Assembly: GCA_905236895.1 (NCBI GenBank)
Contig: CAJOQI010000065.1
Location: 1 to 6,192 of the forward strand
Source of the DNA: an uncultured Peptostreptococcaceae bacterium
GTDB lineage: Bacteria > Bacillota > Clostridia > Peptostreptococcales > Anaerovoracaceae
Direction of reading: 5' to 3'
DNA length: 6,192 bases
This document shows, piece by piece, positions 1 to 4,913 of the stretch. A model generated the notes under the pieces. That model did not search any database and was not told the origin of the DNA. It worked only from the letters and a program-made list of their open reading frames with translations. Position numbers and translations under genes: made by a program. Each line of letters starts with the position of its first letter. The stretch's first letter is position 1.

Positions 1-931
1 AAGCCATATCGAGGCATGCCTTGAGCACAAGCCTCATATAATAATTGATGACGGTGGCGACCTGATAGGACTCCTTCATACCAAGAGACCCGATTTGGCG
101 GAAAACGTTATTGGTGGCTGTGAAGAAACCACCACCGGCATTATCAGGCTTAAAGCCATGGAGAGGGATGGGGTTTTGAAATTCCCCATGGTTGCGGTTA
201 ATGACGCTGACTGTAAGCATCTCTTTGATAATCGCTACGGAACGGGCCAGTCCACCTGGGATAGCATCATGAGAAATACCAACCTAATCGTTGCATCCAA
301 GACGGCGGTTATAGTTGGCTACGGTTGGTGCGGACGCGGAATAGCAATGCGTGCAGCCTCCCTTGGAGCAAAGGTTGTCGTCTGCGAAGTGGATCCCATC
401 AAAGCAATGGAAGCAAAGATGGACGGCTATGATGTAATGCCTATGAAGGATGCTGCCAAGATTGGGGATATCTTTGTAAGTGCAACAGGATGCTGCAAGA
501 CCATAACAGTGGAACATATGCTTACCATGAAGAATCAGGCCATTCTCAGCAACGCCGGTCACTTCAACTGCGAAGTTGATATGGCGGAACTGGAAGAAAA
601 ATCTGTTGATAAGTGGGAAGCAAGAAACAATATCACCGCATATAAACTTGAGAACGGCAAGGTTGTTAATGTGATCGGCGAAGGCAAACTGGTTAATATC
701 GCCGCTGCCGACGGACATCCTGCGGAAATCATGGACTTAAGCTTTGCGGTACAATTCCTCTCCGCACTTTACATCAAAGAAAACGGAGCCAACCTTCCCA
801 AGAAGGTTATTGACGTAAGCGGAGAAATAGACGATCTTATCGCTCGCAGAAGACTTAAGGCTTGGGGCGTTGAAATCGATAAGCTTACAGAAGAGCAGGT
901 TGAATATTTGAACAGTTGGAATCTGGAGTAG
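1..931 (+). CDS. ahcY: S-adenosylhomocysteine hydrolase (adenosylhomocysteinase), 5'-truncated by window edge
   Basis: This cytosolic enzyme reversibly splits S-adenosylhomocysteine into adenosine and homocysteine, clearing the product inhibitor of methyltransferases. The frame is open from base 2 with no start, so the gene begins upstream; about 309 C-terminal residues are present. Family signatures in order are IIIDDGGDL, the substrate-site CEETTTG, VNDADCKHLFDNRYGTGQS (the conserved Lys and Asp-Asn pair near the nicotinamide), and the NAD+-binding glycine loop GYGWCGRG encoded at 317-340, followed by CEVDPIKAMEAKMDGYDV and the ATG..K and SNAGHFN segments. GYGWCGRG and the ending LTEEQVEYLNSW, without the Lys/Tyr-rich tail of the eukaryotic/proteobacterial form, resemble the short archaeal/Thermotoga-type enzyme (family knowledge). 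A TTG at 95 lies in conserved sequence and is not a start. The gene is first in the visible run and its stop is 5 nt before the next start. Confidence 0.96.
   Translation, partial: SHIEACLEHKPHIIIDDGGDLIGLLHTKRPDLAENVIGGCEETTTGIIRLKAMERDGVLKFPMVAVNDADCKHLFDNRYGTGQSTWDSIMRNTNLIVASKTAVIVGYGWCGRGIAMRAASLGAKVVVCEVDPIKAMEAKMDGYDVMPMKDAAKIGDIFVSATGCCKTITVEHMLTMKNQAILSNAGHFNCEVDMAELEEKSVDKWEARNNITAYKLENGKVVNVIGEGKLVNIAAADGHPAEIMDLSFAVQFLSALYIKENGANLPKKVIDVSGEIDDLIARRRLKAWGVEIDKLTEEQVEYLNSWNLE
925..928 (+). promoter_or_regulatory. Ribosome binding site deciding the UPF0340 start
   Basis: GGAG lies inside the last codons of ahcY, 8 nt before ATG 937. An in-frame TTG at 916 lies upstream of this site and has no such spacing, so ATG 937 is preferred. 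Because the site is embedded in ahcY, translation of the two genes is probably coupled. Confidence 0.75.
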
Positions 932-936
932 GTATT

Positions 937-1506
937 ATGACTTATGAAGAAATAAGAGAGCAGGCGTGGGCTGCCATAACTGAATTGATTGAAAAATCTC
1001 ATCTTGAAAAGGGTGATATATTCATCGTTGGTTGCTCTTCCAGTGAAATCAAAGGTGAACACATAGGACAGGGCTCGGACATAGACGCTGCCAAGGCGGT
1101 ATATGAGGGAATAAAGCCTATTCTGGATGAACAGGGCATCTTCCTGGCTGCTCAGTGCTGCGAGCATCTTAATCGTGCGGTAATACTGGAGAAGAAGGCT
1201 TTGATGCCGGGACAGGATATTGTTAATGTGGTGCCACAGCTTCACGCCGGTGGATCCTTTGCTGTTACGGTTTACGAAAATGCTAAGGAGCCTGTGGCTG
1301 TTGAGACCGTAAGGGCTGCGGGAGGAATGGATATAGGCGATACTTTGATCGGCATGCATCTTAAGGCTGTGGCCGTTCCCGTTAGAATCGCAACAAAGAA
1401 GATCGGCCAGGCCAATGTGGTTTGTGCCCGCACAAGACCCAAATTCGTGGGAGGAGAGAGGGCTGTTTACGATGAGCATCTTTCCGGTGGAGACATTCCA
1501 AGATAG
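937..1506 (+). CDS. ywlG: UPF0340 / TIGR01440 family protein (YwlG-like), function unknown
   Basis: This is a 189-residue soluble protein of a conserved family common in Firmicutes; I know of no established biochemical role. Recognisable family blocks are GCSSSE (residues 32-37) followed by IKGEHIGQGS, QCCEHLNR (73-80), VPQLHAGGS (99-107), the GMDIGDTLIGMHLKAVAVP stretch (130-148) and RTRPKFVGGERAVY near the C-terminus. There is no signal peptide or membrane segment. Length is close to what I recall for the family. The start is ATG 937, served by GGAG within the end of ahcY; a TTG at 916 would add seven residues but is less well placed. The gene sits 5 nt after ahcY and 29 nt before nadE, so it is almost certainly co-transcribed with them. 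The paired Cys-Cys-Glu-His and the Cys-Ser-Ser-Ser loop could form a nucleotide or metal site, but that is speculation. Confidence 0.92.
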   Translation: MTYEEIREQAWAAITELIEKSHLEKGDIFIVGCSSSEIKGEHIGQGSDIDAAKAVYEGIKPILDEQGIFLAAQCCEHLNRAVILEKKALMPGQDIVNVVPQLHAGGSFAVTVYENAKEPVAVETVRAAGGMDIGDTLIGMHLKAVAVPVRIATKKIGQANVVCARTRPKFVGGERAVYDEHLSGGDIPR

Positions 1507-1535
1507 GTTATACCAATAACAAAGAGGAAATCTGA

Positions 1536-2300
1536 ATGTACGATTTTAATGTTGAGAAAGTAACAAAGGAAATCGTGAACTGGATCCGCGATTTCTTTGA
1601 AAATAACGGTAAGGATTGCAAGGCCGTAGTAGCAATAAGCGGCGGTAAGGACAGTTCCGTCACCGCGGCCCTTTGCGCAGAGGCCTTGGGTAAGGATAGA
1701 GTCTTTGGAGTACTTCTTCCCAACGGTGAGCAGGAGGACATCTATATGTCCTATATGCTGGTAAACGCTTTGGGAATCGATTATACGGAGATGAATATCA
1801 AGCATATTTTCGATAGAGCCATGAAGGATTTGAAGAAGGCTGTTCCCGACGATATTTCTCCTCAAACAAGAATCAATCTTGCTCCAAGAATCAGGATGGC
1901 CATGACCTATGCCATTTCCCAATCCATGAACGGCCGGGTAGCCAATACCTGCAATCTGTCGGAGGACTGGGTTGGCTATTCCACCAGATACGGTGATGCG
2001 GCAGGGGATTTTAGTCCTCTGGCCAATCTTACGGTTGATGAGGTTAAGCAGGTTGGAGCCTATCTTGGACTTCCGGAGCAATTGGTAAACAAAGTGCCTA
2101 TAGACGGGCTGTCTGACTTGACGGATGAAGAAAATCTGGGATTTACCTATGAGGTTTTGGATAAATATATCAGAACCGGAATCTGTCTTGATGCGGAAAC
2201 CAAGAAGAGAATCGATCAGAAACATAGGGCAAATAAGTTTAAGCTTGAGCTTATGCCCACCTATCCCAATCCGGATGCTCCGGTGAAGGCGGAGGACTGA
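1536..2300 (+). CDS. nadE: NH3-dependent NAD+ synthetase
   Basis: This cytosolic enzyme catalyses the last step of NAD+ synthesis, ATP-dependent amidation of nicotinic acid adenine dinucleotide. At 254 residues it is the short, ammonia-using form and lacks the N-terminal glutaminase (nitrilase-like) domain. The ATP-pyrophosphatase P-loop SGGKDSS is at residues 35-41. Further family blocks are QTRINLAPRIRM (110-121), NLSEDWVGYSTRYGDAAGD (140-158; counterpart of the usual NKSE..GY.TKYGD), and PIDGLSDLTDEENLGFTYEVLDKYI in the C-terminal third. The Asn-Leu-Ser-Glu-Asp-Trp wording differs from the common NKSE motif but keeps the Asn, Ser and Glu. ATG 1536 is preceded by AGAGGA with 7-nt spacing, and upstream in-frame options are poor. 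It lies 29 nt after the UPF0340 gene without a visible promoter and supplies NAD+, the bound cofactor of the SAH hydrolase encoded at the start of the run. Confidence 0.95.
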   Translation: MYDFNVEKVTKEIVNWIRDFFENNGKDCKAVVAISGGKDSSVTAALCAEALGKDRVFGVLLPNGEQEDIYMSYMLVNALGIDYTEMNIKHIFDRAMKDLKKAVPDDISPQTRINLAPRIRMAMTYAISQSMNGRVANTCNLSEDWVGYSTRYGDAAGDFSPLANLTVDEVKQVGAYLGLPEQLVNKVPIDGLSDLTDEENLGFTYEVLDKYIRTGICLDAETKKRIDQKHRANKFKLELMPTYPNPDAPVKAED

Positions 2301-2327
2301 TGGATTGATTTACAGAGAGCGATAGAG

Positions 2328-2333
2328 AAGGAG
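2328..2333 (+). promoter_or_regulatory. Ribosome binding site of the lipoprotein gene, compatible with two starts
   Basis: AAGGAG sits 5 nt before an in-frame TTG (2339) and 11 nt before ATG (2345). Both give essentially the same lipoprotein signal peptide, differing by two residues. I favour the ATG because of the start codon, although its spacing is slightly long. Confidence 0.6.
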
Positions 2334-2344
2334 AAGTTTTGATT

Positions 2345-3559
2345 ATGAAGAGAATAACCACCGTAATACTGGTTGCCTTGATTTTGATTCTTACTGCCTG
2401 TGGTGGCAGCGGCAATAACAATGGGAGCAATAATAGTGGAGGCAATAATAATTCTACTGTAACCGACAGGGAAAAAGTGGAAGAAATGGTTAGAGATTTC
2501 TATAAACCTTTGGAAGCTGCGGACAATTATAAGCTGTCAGTGTATTATTCCGATGAATTATCAATGATCCTCACCAAGGATGGGGATAAGATGCATATGG
2601 AAAACGTAGACGAAGAGTGGGGATATGACTATTATGTATTAATTCAGGACGGGATTAAGTATGTAATAACAGACGACAGAACACTGATGGAGGACGAGTT
2701 CACTTACGATTTTGCGTCCGAGACACTCGATACGATTTTGAACATGTATGTATACGGGTATCTGGAAATGGAAGAGGAGGTCATTACCTTCACCGCCACA
2801 CCAAATGGTGAAAATGAGCTGGCATTTGTTATATCAGGGAAATACGAAGATACCAGTTTCAGGGACACCGTAACAGGAAAAAAAGAGGATGGTGAGATTG
2901 TAGAATTCATGGTGGAAATAGAAGACGAAAAGATGGAGAACGTCTTTACAACCAAATGTGAATTGACCTACGGTGAACATGTTGAGATTCCGGAGTATAA
3001 GGTTGCCGTAACATATGATGACATGCCCCGTGTAGAGAGCCCCTATAAATCATTCGGAGAGATTATCGACACGATAGGTGAAGATGATTATCTTAACTAT
3101 ATGATCATGAATGATCAATTGCTTGTCATTGATGAAAAAGATGGAAGGCACTATCAATTCAGCGCCATGCTGAGTCAGGAGGTTATAGACCAATACGACG
3201 AGTTGGATGTTTTAAGTGATGACTATGAAGACCGAGTTTTTGCCCTCATATCGGATATAGAGATAGAGGATTGCATAGACTTTACAGATGTAACAATTCC
3301 TCAGAATGAACTTGACGATTATATCGGAAGTGAAGTGCAAGCTATGGTTGATGATGGATTTGAGATAGTTGGCTTCAGCTACGTGGAAGACAATTGTTCC
3401 GTCTATGTTTCCAAGGATCTTTTGATATATATGGCGGAAGTTGAAGTCCCTGAAGACTTTGATATGGATATGGAACCTGAAGACGAGGACTTTGGGGCCA
3501 TGGTAATAAAGGGTCTCGGATTTGAAACCGTCGAACTTGTGGCATTGCCAATGACATAA
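2345..3559 (+). CDS. Acidic secreted lipoprotein, function unknown
   Basis: This predicted 404-residue protein is anchored to the outer face of the cell membrane. The signal peptide is MKR followed by a hydrophobic core (residues 4-16) and the lipobox LTAC, with lipidated Cys19. A Gly/Asn/Ser-rich spacer (20-38) follows, then a large domain very rich in Asp and Glu. I do not recognise a named family. The part from about 42 to 225 has alternating strand-like segments (KLSVYY, YYVLIQDGIKYVI, NELAFVISG) as in beta-rich lipoprotein folds. The part from about 236 to 404 contains YDELDVLSDDYEDRVFALI and NELDDYIGSEVQAMVDDGFEI, which recall repeated small extracellular modules I associate with Lachnospiraceae lipoproteins (from memory, unverified). 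The acidic stretch 369-382 could bind cations. It lies 44 nt after nadE with AAGGAG upstream, and a TTG at 2339 is an alternative start. It may be last in the operon, although no terminator is evident after it. Confidence 0.85.
   Translation: MKRITTVILVALILILTACGGSGNNNGSNNSGGNNNSTVTDREKVEEMVRDFYKPLEAADNYKLSVYYSDELSMILTKDGDKMHMENVDEEWGYDYYVLIQDGIKYVITDDRTLMEDEFTYDFASETLDTILNMYVYGYLEMEEEVITFTATPNGENELAFVISGKYEDTSFRDTVTGKKEDGEIVEFMVEIEDEKMENVFTTKCELTYGEHVEIPEYKVAVTYDDMPRVESPYKSFGEIIDTIGEDDYLNYMIMNDQLLVIDEKDGRHYQFSAMLSQEVIDQYDELDVLSDDYEDRVFALISDIEIEDCIDFTDVTIPQNELDDYIGSEVQAMVDDGFEIVGFSYVEDNCSVYVSKDLLIYMAEVEVPEDFDMDMEPEDEDFGAMVIKGLGFETVELVALPMT
2411..2455 (+). repeat. Low-complexity Gly/Asn/Ser linker-coding stretch
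   Basis: A run rich in AAT, GGC and AGC codons encodes a Gly-Asn-Ser linker directly after the lipidated cysteine. Such spacers hold the folded domain away from the membrane. The AAT-rich repeats could slip and vary in length between strains. Confidence 0.7.
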
Positions 3560-3610
3560 TCTGCTGTTGAAAAATCATAAAAAGACAAGACAGAAGAGGG
3601 CTTTTAATGC

Positions 3611-3639
3611 TTGCTTTTCCCATTGCAGTAGTCTATAAT
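3611..3639 (+). promoter_or_regulatory. Predicted sigma-A promoter of rpsT
   Basis: A -35 box TTGCTT (3611-3616) is separated by exactly 17 bp from a perfect -10 box TATAAT (3634-3639). Transcription would start near 3646, giving an untranslated leader of about 50 nt before rpsT. The -35 matches consensus in only three of six positions, compensated by the perfect -10. Confidence 0.7.
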
Positions 3640-3697
3640 ATGCTCTGCAGATTTAGTTATAGTATTGCTTAAAAAAGAATAGTGGGGTGAAAAGTTA

Positions 3698-3970
3698 ATG
3701 GCAAATATTAAATCAGCAAAGAAAAGAATCAAAGTTATCGACAAGAAAACCGCAAGGAACAAGAGAGTTAAGGATCACGTTAAGGAAGCTCTTCGTGCAT
3801 TCGAGGATGCTATGGCCGAAGGTGACCTTGACAAGGCCGGTGAAAATCTTGTAGCTGCTGAAAAGAAGCTCATGCAGGGCGCAGCCAAGGGTTCCTTGAA
3901 CAAATTCGCTGCACAGCGCAAGGTTTCCAGATTAACTAAAAGATTCAACGCTGCTAAGGCAGCAAAATAA
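3698..3970 (+). CDS. rpsT: 30S ribosomal protein S20
   Basis: S20 is a small basic protein that binds 16S rRNA early in assembly of the small ribosomal subunit. The 90-residue product has the family start MANIKSAKKRIKV, a Lys/Arg-rich N-terminal helix (residues 5-32), a central AFEDAMAEGDLDKAGENLVAAEKKL region, and the typical C-terminal block AAKGSLNKFAAQRKVSRLTKR. Length is normal for the family. ATG 3698 is preceded by GGGGTG with 8-nt spacing. The gene has its own predicted promoter (3611-3639) and a strong terminator (4024-4054), so it is probably a single-gene transcript, although read-through from the lipoprotein gene is possible. In other bacteria S20 can repress its own translation; no specific leader structure for this is evident here. 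Confidence 0.98.
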   Translation: MANIKSAKKRIKVIDKKTARNKRVKDHVKEALRAFEDAMAEGDLDKAGENLVAAEKKLMQGAAKGSLNKFAAQRKVSRLTKRFNAAKAAK

Positions 3971-3988
3971 GCTCACCCGTCCCCACCG

Positions 3989-4007
3989 GTGCATAAGTTA
4001 AATGCAC
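3989..4007 (+). repeat. Short inverted repeat in the rpsT 3' untranslated region
   Basis: GTGCAT (3989-3994) and ATGCAC (4002-4007) form a perfect 6-bp stem with a 7-nt loop, between the rpsT stop and its terminator. No T run follows, so it is not a terminator by itself. It may help to stabilise the transcript's 3' end. Confidence 0.45.
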
Positions 4008-4023
4008 ATGCAATCGAGCAAAG

Positions 4024-4054
4024 AAAATCCCGGAAGTGTCTCCCGGGATTTTTT
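4024..4054 (+). terminator. Intrinsic terminator of rpsT, possibly bidirectional
   Basis: The perfect 10-bp arms AAAATCCCGG (4024-4033) and CCGGGATTTT (4043-4052) enclose a 9-nt loop, and the T run extends from 4049 to 4054. The same dyad read on the opposite strand ends in TTTTCTTT, so it could also stop transcripts of the convergent repressor gene. Confidence 0.93.
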
Positions 4055-4071
4055 CTTGCCCCACAATAGGG

Positions 4072-4118
4072 ACGATTCTCATGCATAAAAATCGTATAAG
4101 GGTTTGTGTGAACGATTT
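4072..4118. repeat. Three alternating copies of ACGATT/AATCGT in non-coding DNA
   Basis: ACGATT (4072-4077), AATCGT (4090-4095) and ACGATT (4112-4117) alternate in orientation, so the middle copy can pair with either neighbour. The right-hand pairing is 7 bp (AAATCGT 4089-4095 with ACGATTT 4112-4118). Read on the - strand, downstream of the repressor gene, it is followed by further Ts, so it could act as a weak terminator. The rest of 3971-4153 holds no gene that I can support. Confidence 0.4.
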
Positions 4119-4153
4119 CGCAGGGCGAGTAGCCCGAATGTAAAGCACCGTAC

Positions 4154-4531
4154 CTAGTTTGAGGGGCAGGCAATATGTGCTATCTTCTCGATTATATGAT
4201 GCAGCTCCTGAGCCAAGTCCGTTTGAGCGGCGGTATAATACATTTCCTTGCCCTCCCGACGGGATGTGATGAGGCCGCTTTGTTTAAGAATCCTCAGGTG
4301 ATGAGAAACGGCGGGACTGGACATGTCCATCATGGCAGCAATGTCGGTTACGCATTCTTCGCAGTGGCAAAGAATCCAAAATATCCTCAAGCGACTGGGG
4401 TCACCCAGCTGTTTAAGGGCTTCCGCCACCAGACTGATGTTTTCCGGGGAGGGAATTGTTTCCAGAAATCCCCGGTGAAGATGCCCGTGGTTATGGGGCA
4501 GAGTCTTCTCGTTTTTCTTCTTTGTTGCCAT
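4154..4531 (-). CDS. ArsR/SmtB-family metal-responsive transcriptional repressor
   Basis: This is a 125-residue dimeric winged-helix repressor that releases DNA on metal binding. The core runs from GDPSRLRIFWIL (43-54) through the metal-helix region CHCEECVTDIA (55-65), the recognition helix SSPAVSHHLRILKQSGLI (71-88) and the wing SRREGKEMYYTA (90-101). Candidate ligands are Cys55, Cys57 and Cys60 (Cys60 falls at the place of the ELCVCD cysteines of ArsR/CadC), a His-rich N-terminus (His13, 15, 17, 19), and Asp105, His111/112, Glu115 and His119 in the last helix, where SmtB/CzrA-type sensors bind zinc. The start is ATG at 4531, with AAGGAG 6 nt upstream; the longer open frame to 4585 would place 18 extra residues across the promoter. 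It diverges from the HMA and ATPase genes, which it probably represses. Zn, Cd or Pb is the likeliest signal (inference). Confidence 0.93.
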   Translation of the reverse strand: MATKKKNEKTLPHNHGHLHRGFLETIPSPENISLVAEALKQLGDPSRLRIFWILCHCEECVTDIAAMMDMSSPAVSHHLRILKQSGLITSRREGKEMYYTAAQTDLAQELHHIIEKIAHIACPSN

Positions 4532-4537
4532 GATTAT

Positions 4538-4543
4538 CTCCTT
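4538..4543 (-). promoter_or_regulatory. Ribosome binding site deciding the repressor start
   Basis: On the - strand AAGGAG lies 6 nt before the ATG at 4531. This fixes the start there and not at the upstream in-frame ATG at 4585, which overlaps the promoter. Confidence 0.85.
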
Positions 4544-4556
4544 ATCTTTCACAATA

Positions 4557-4585
4557 ATTTTAATCAAAAAGTGACTCCAAAACAA
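4557..4585 (-). promoter_or_regulatory. Predicted promoter of the ArsR-family repressor gene
   Basis: On the - strand TTGTTT (4585-4580) and TAAAAT (4562-4557) are 17 bp apart. Initiation near 4550 would give a leader of about 20 nt containing the AAGGAG site. Its -35 lies 3 bp from the -35 of the divergent HMA promoter, so the two polymerases would compete for the same space. Confidence 0.6.
4558..4569. promoter_or_regulatory. Weak AT dyad over the repressor -10, possible second operator
   Basis: TTTT-aatc-AAAA has the same 4-bp centre spacing as the dyad at 4616-4633 and covers the repressor's own -10 box. It could allow autoregulation, but AT dyads this simple arise easily by chance. Confidence 0.25.
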
Positions 4586-4588
4586 GGG

Positions 4589-4617
4589 TTGACAAGGAGA
4601 ATAATTAAATATATACT
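4589..4617 (+). promoter_or_regulatory. Strong predicted promoter of the HMA/ATPase genes
   Basis: A perfect -35 TTGACA (4589-4594) and a -10 TATACT (4612-4617) are separated by 17 bp, close to the sigma-A consensus. Start near 4624 would give a leader of about 43 nt. Such a strong core promoter fits a gene pair normally held off by a repressor. Confidence 0.85.
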
Positions 4618-4633
4618 TAATTTATCAATTAAG
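4616..4633. promoter_or_regulatory. Candidate ArsR/SmtB operator (7-4-7 inverted repeat)
   Basis: CTTAATT-tatc-AATTAAG is a perfect inverted repeat that overlaps the end of the -10 box and the predicted transcription start of the HMA/ATPase promoter. A repressor dimer bound here would block initiation. A further AATTAA at 4603-4608, inside the spacer, can also pair with TTAATT at 4617-4622, so two overlapping dyads share one arm. The role as operator of the adjacent regulator is inferred from position and symmetry. Confidence 0.65.
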
Positions 4634-4634
4634 C

Positions 4635-4650
4635 AATCGTTTAATCGTTT
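4635..4650 (+). repeat. Tandem 8-bp direct repeat in the HMA gene leader
   Basis: AATCGTTT occurs twice in direct tandem between the candidate operator and the ribosome site (AGGGAG 4655-4660). It may be an accessory regulator contact or a simple duplication; nothing in the sequence decides between these. Confidence 0.5.
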
Positions 4651-4666
4651 ACGAAGGGAGTATATA

Positions 4667-4885
4667 ATGCAGAAGACCTATAAGATAGATGTGGACTGTG
4701 CCAACTGTGCACTTAAGATGGAAGATGCAACCAAGAAGACCGAAGGAGTGAAGGATTGTATCGTCAACTTTATGGCCCTTAAGATGAAGGTTGAATTTGA
4801 AGAGGGCGTGGACCATAAGGAAGTAATGGAAAAGGTTAGAGAGAATTGCAAGAAGGTGGAGGACGATTGCGAAGTCTTTCTCTAA
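4667..4885 (+). CDS. Stand-alone heavy-metal-associated (HMA) domain protein
   Basis: This is a 72-residue cytosolic protein with the ferredoxin-like metallochaperone fold (HMA family). The metal-binding motif DCANC gives the CxxC pair Cys11/Cys14 in the first loop. An Asp directly before CxxC is typical of Zn/Cd/Pb-type domains, whereas copper chaperones usually have Thr (family knowledge). It contains GVKDCIVNF (residues 27-35) and MKVEF (40-44), the usual second and third strands. Additional Cys31, Cys61 and Cys68 are unusual in number for such a small domain. ATG 4667 has AGGGAG 6 nt upstream. The frame is open much further upstream to 4175, but that stretch is antisense to the repressor gene and contains the promoter. 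It is first in a pair with the ATPase 28 nt downstream. It probably delivers metal to the ATPase or regulates it, replacing the domain usually fused at the ATPase N-terminus. Confidence 0.92.
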   Translation: MQKTYKIDVDCANCALKMEDATKKTEGVKDCIVNFMALKMKVEFEEGVDHKEVMEKVRENCKKVEDDCEVFL

Positions 4886-4913
4886 TGCTATAAGGAACCG
4901 ATAGTTGTAAATA

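Noticed and set aside
284..718. Open reading frame of 144 residues on the - strand
   Set aside because: It is antisense to the strongly conserved SAH hydrolase, matches no family I recognise and has a composition typical of a shadow frame.
769..1479. Open reading frame of 236 residues on the - strand
   Set aside because: It spans the ends of ahcY and the UPF0340 gene in antisense. Both sense proteins carry family motifs and this one carries none.
1467..2225. Open reading frame of 252 residues on the - strand
   Set aside because: It is the antisense shadow of nadE, whose P-loop and other motifs are clear.
3584..3606. Possible AAAAG/CTTTT stem as terminator of the lipoprotein gene
   Set aside because: The stem is only 5 A/T-rich pairs with a long loop and no proper T run, so it is too weak to call.
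4532..4585. 18-residue N-terminal extension of the repressor to ATG 4585
   Set aside because: It would overlap its own predicted promoter, whereas AAGGAG sits 6 nt before ATG 4531.
4175..4666. N-terminal extension of the HMA gene back to 4175
   Set aside because: The stretch is antisense to the repressor and runs through both promoters and the candidate operator. The HMA domain begins at ATG 4667 with a good ribosome site.
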